Positions 61,920 through 64,000 of a DNA stretch of 64,000 nt are shown in pieces. A program made the translations under genes and the position numbers. Under the pieces are notes generated by a model. The model was not told the origin of the DNA, made no database searches, and saw only the letters and a list, made by a program, of their open reading frames with translations. Each line of letters begins with the position of its first letter. Position 1 is the first letter of the stretch. This stretch comes from Candidatus Melainabacteria bacterium (lineage in GTDB: Bacteria > Cyanobacteriota > Vampirovibrionia > Obscuribacterales > Obscuribacteraceae), in the NCBI GenBank assembly GCA_003242885.1, contig QKMZ01000002.1:397147-461146 (forward strand). Direction: 5' to 3'.

Positions 61920-63140
61920 ATGAGTCTTCCCGTAATTCTCTCGATTCTGGGACTCATTGCGCTTGCGGTCGTGCTCGTTCGCATGGCTTTGCGCAAGGAT
62001 CCCAATGCCAATTCGCACCAGGGTCACAACCATGGTACCGGCGACGGTCACAATCATGGCGACGCTGGCTGCGGTTGCGGTCACGAGGGCGGCGACGAAG
62101 CCAACCTCAAGGCAGACGCCAACGAGTTCCACTCCGTTCACCACGGCAAGGACACTCGCGGCGGCTGTAAGTTCGATCCGGCTGAAGAGAAGCGTGCGCG
62201 CTTCCTGCCGAAGCCCAAGATCGACACCAGCAACCTGCCCGCCCCGGACAAGCGCATCGTCGCTGCTCATCAGGGCGTGACCATTCCGGTCATCACCAAC
62301 CACCTCAACATCCTCTCGGGTGAAGTGGCGTCGGTGATCCGCGGCAAGAGCGTGACCATCAAGTCGCGCAACAGCTACAGCAAGGACCTCGAGCTGGCGC
62401 TGTCCTACGTCGAGGACTACTACAAGTCCCTCGGCATCTCCGTCAAGCGCGTGCCCTACCAGGTCCGCGGCAAGACGTACTACAACATCGAGGCTGAGAT
62501 TCTCGGCACGACCGACCCCAAGAAGGTCGTCATCGTGTCCGGGCACCTCGACTCGACTGTTGGCAACCCGTGGACCGTGGAGAACGTCGCTCCCGGCGCC
62601 GATGACGATGCTTCCGGCACCGTCGGCGTCATGGAAGTGGCGCGCGCTCTGAAGGACCACAAGCTGGGCTACACGCTCCGCTTCGTCCACTTCACGGGCG
62701 AAGAGCAGGGTCTGTACGGCAGCTACAAGTACAGCGATCAGTGCGCCGCGGCGGGCACCGACATCGTCGGCGTCTTCCAGATGGACATGATCGGCTACTG
62801 CGGCAAGCCGGGCAACCGCGTCGACATCCACGACGGCGAGGACCGCAACGGTTCTCACGACATCGTGGTGGCGCTGGTTCGCGCGGCGGCTCAGTACAAG
62901 CTGGACTTGAACGTTGTCGACACGCACAACCACGCGGTCGACAACCGGTCTGACCACGCCGGGTTCCAGGACCACGGCTGGAAGGCTGTGCTGATCAGCA
63001 TCGAGTTCACCGACGATGGCTTCGACCCGAACTACCACACGCGCGGCGACAAGGTCTCGGCCTTGAACCTGCCGTACATGGTGGAAATCATTCGGATGAC
63101 CATCGCGGCGGTCTCGGACTACGCCAAGATCCAGAACTAG
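61920..63140 (+). CDS. M28-family zinc peptidase, N-terminally anchored, His-rich linker
   Basis: AAGGAG lies nine bases before the ATG. The 406-residue product begins with a membrane anchor LPVILSILGLIALAVVLVRM, then a His/Gly/Asp/Cys-rich linker (about 34-65: NHGTGDGHNHGDAGCGCGH). The peptidase domain has the M28 zinc ligands: His in SGHLDS, Asp in GADDDASG, Glu pair in FTGEEQG, Asp in FQMDMIGY and His in NYHTRGD. It should remove amino acids from peptides outside the cytoplasmic membrane. Codon usage is strikingly different from the neighbours, with mostly G or C in third positions, which even leaves a 423-codon open antisense frame. This suggests transfer or very high expression. Confidence 0.92.
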   Translation: MSLPVILSILGLIALAVVLVRMALRKDPNANSHQGHNHGTGDGHNHGDAGCGCGHEGGDEANLKADANEFHSVHHGKDTRGGCKFDPAEEKRARFLPKPKIDTSNLPAPDKRIVAAHQGVTIPVITNHLNILSGEVASVIRGKSVTIKSRNSYSKDLELALSYVEDYYKSLGISVKRVPYQVRGKTYYNIEAEILGTTDPKKVVIVSGHLDSTVGNPWTVENVAPGADDDASGTVGVMEVARALKDHKLGYTLRFVHFTGEEQGLYGSYKYSDQCAAAGTDIVGVFQMDMIGYCGKPGNRVDIHDGEDRNGSHDIVVALVRAAAQYKLDLNVVDTHNHAVDNRSDHAGFQDHGWKAVLISIEFTDDGFDPNYHTRGDKVSALNLPYMVEIIRMTIAAVSDYAKIQN

Positions 63141-63286
63141 GCAATCGCAAATACGCGTGTCGTTCTAGCGGTGCGACAAGTGCGGGTTGCGTGACCCTTG
63201 CCTGGATCGAAATTGGCTCTCGGGTCGAGGGAGCGAAGCAGGGGCAACTCTGTTTTTGCTCTCTCGGCTCGAGGCTGATTTCACTC

Positions 63287-63311
63287 AAGCAGCCTTCGGG
63301 CTGTTTGTTTT
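63287..63311 (+). terminator. Intrinsic terminator region after the M28 gene
   Basis: AGCAGCC-TTCG-GGCTGTT forms a stem with one wobble pair and a stable TTCG loop, followed by TTTGTTTT. It is 150 bases after the stop. The remaining intergenic part to 63521 has no gene; the end of the IS element is expected in it but its terminal repeat was not identified. Confidence 0.7.
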
Positions 63312-63521
63312 AAAACCCTCTCTATTCATGAATATAGTATGACAACATTCAATTTCATGGATTCGAAGCAGGGTGGTGTTTTCAGCGGGCAAATCCGTTT
63401 CTTGTATGCGCCCGATCTCGAGAAACACAGTGGGTATGCGGAGTTTTTTCGCTGACTTGGCAGAGCAGAGCCAGCCGTTTGCGTGACGGTGCGGGTTTGA
63501 ACGTTTTGAATGGAGAAGTCG

Positions 63522-64000
63522 TTAGCTAAAACTTGCTACCAGCGCGGCAAAAGTTTGAGAGCGAGGATAACTGCTAGTCCAGTGCAAGGTAATTCGACGT
63601 ACTGATTCTTTGACTAGGACGCCGATTTTGATGAATTGCAGCACAAGGGTTTGAATTGAAACATTTGAACTTTCTTTTGGAAGGCGCAGCCTGAGTTCGT
63701 GCAGCAAGATATATGCGAAAACATGTTCCAGTAAACGAAATTGATTGGCGTTGAACTCCTGGCAGCTGAGCCGATCTACATCAATCATCTTTAGTTCTTT
63801 GATCCAGTTTTCGCACTGACCTCGGCGGCAATACTTGTTTTCATACAACCACTTGGGGTTTCCTCCCTTGTGGTTTGTCACTACAAAACGCAGTTCAGAG
63901 CCGGCTTTTGAGTAGTCTGCCCTGCAAATGACACGCATGTCTGAGGTGTATCCGCGCCCTCTCCATGCCAGTTCGCCAACTCTTCTCACATACTTTTCTG
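63522..64000 (-). mobile_element. IS1380-type transposase, C-terminal part (cut by window edge)
   Basis: The frame is open to the right edge of the window, so the N-terminal part of the gene lies outside. The visible 159 residues contain ELRFVVTN and YCRRGQCENWIKELK, the Y-x2-R-G-x2-E-N-x-I-K-E pattern with the last catalytic Glu of DDE transposases of the IS4/IS1380 group. The C terminus ends with a helical LEHVFAYILLHELRLRLP region as in that family. The copy may be intact beyond the edge. No terminal inverted repeat was determined. Confidence 0.85.

Noticed and set aside
61767..63038. 423-codon open frame on the minus strand opposite the M28 peptidase
   Set aside because: It is Val/Ala/Asp/Arg-rich low-complexity, the mirror of GC-rich codons of the plus-strand gene, and has no ribosome site or motif. 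The plus-strand gene has complete zinc ligands.

Overview
The window (about 50% G+C, closely packed genes on both strands) looks like a chromosomal segment of a non-photosynthetic relative of cyanobacteria, most likely the Obscuribacterales/Vampirovibrionia (Melainabacteria) group. This is inferred from a tRNA-Glu of cyanobacterial type, separate glyQ, many proteins with TPR, EF-hand and MshEN-type repeats, and frequent TTG/GTG starts. No database search was possible, so the placement is moderate. No rRNA, CRISPR array or prophage is visible. The only clear mobile element is an IS1380-type transposase cut by the right edge.

Layout. 1-2081: the end of an OmpR-type response regulator and its histidine kinase. 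2377-3839: two paralogous EF-hand proteins. 3911-6165: two translationally coupled, exported TPR plus thioredoxin-fold proteins. 6185-14402 (minus): a TonB-C-domain membrane protein, a stand-alone AAA ATPase, and a moxR-DUF58-transglutaminase operon. 14665-20490: glyQ, a secreted phosphodiester glycosidase, an ROK sugar kinase, a small membrane protein and a YhcC-type radical SAM protein. 20729-20938: tRNA-Glu with promoter and terminator. 21055-28834: an MshEN-repeat protein, an M1 aminopeptidase, transketolase, a PhzF-like protein and a small exported protein. 29311-31770: a three-gene exported/pilin-like unit. 31783-34190: a Glu/His-rich EF-hand protein and a charged protein that shares a domain with the EF-hand protein at 2377. 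34285-40490: an unknown protein, an ArnT-type glycosyltransferase and a second kinase/regulator pair paralogous to the first. 40512-45880: a small protein, a LysM/EF-hand-like protein, a protein with a C-terminal PI3/4K/HipA-like kinase fold, and a VWA protein. 46032-51863: an alpha/beta hydrolase, a nucleotide-sugar-epimerase-like protein, a lipoprotein, a DUF4143 ATPase, a deoxyhypusine-synthase-family enzyme and a barstar-like protein. 52137-55514: an NMT1-type binding protein and a pair consisting of a nicotianamine-synthase-like methyltransferase and a PP-loop ATPase. 55543-64000: a TPR-prolyl oligopeptidase fusion preceded by a 45-bp repeat array, a second MshEN/TPR protein, a GC-rich M28 peptidase and the transposase fragment.

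Themes. Metabolic genes (glyQ, transketolase, ROK kinase, PhzF) are scattered among many surface, signalling and calcium-binding proteins that occur as dispersed paralogues. The strongest candidates for undescribed biology are the EF-hand/LysM protein family with its shared modules, the kinase-like protein at 42629, the methyltransferase/PP-loop pair at 53268-55514, and the 45-bp periodic array at 58587-58811.
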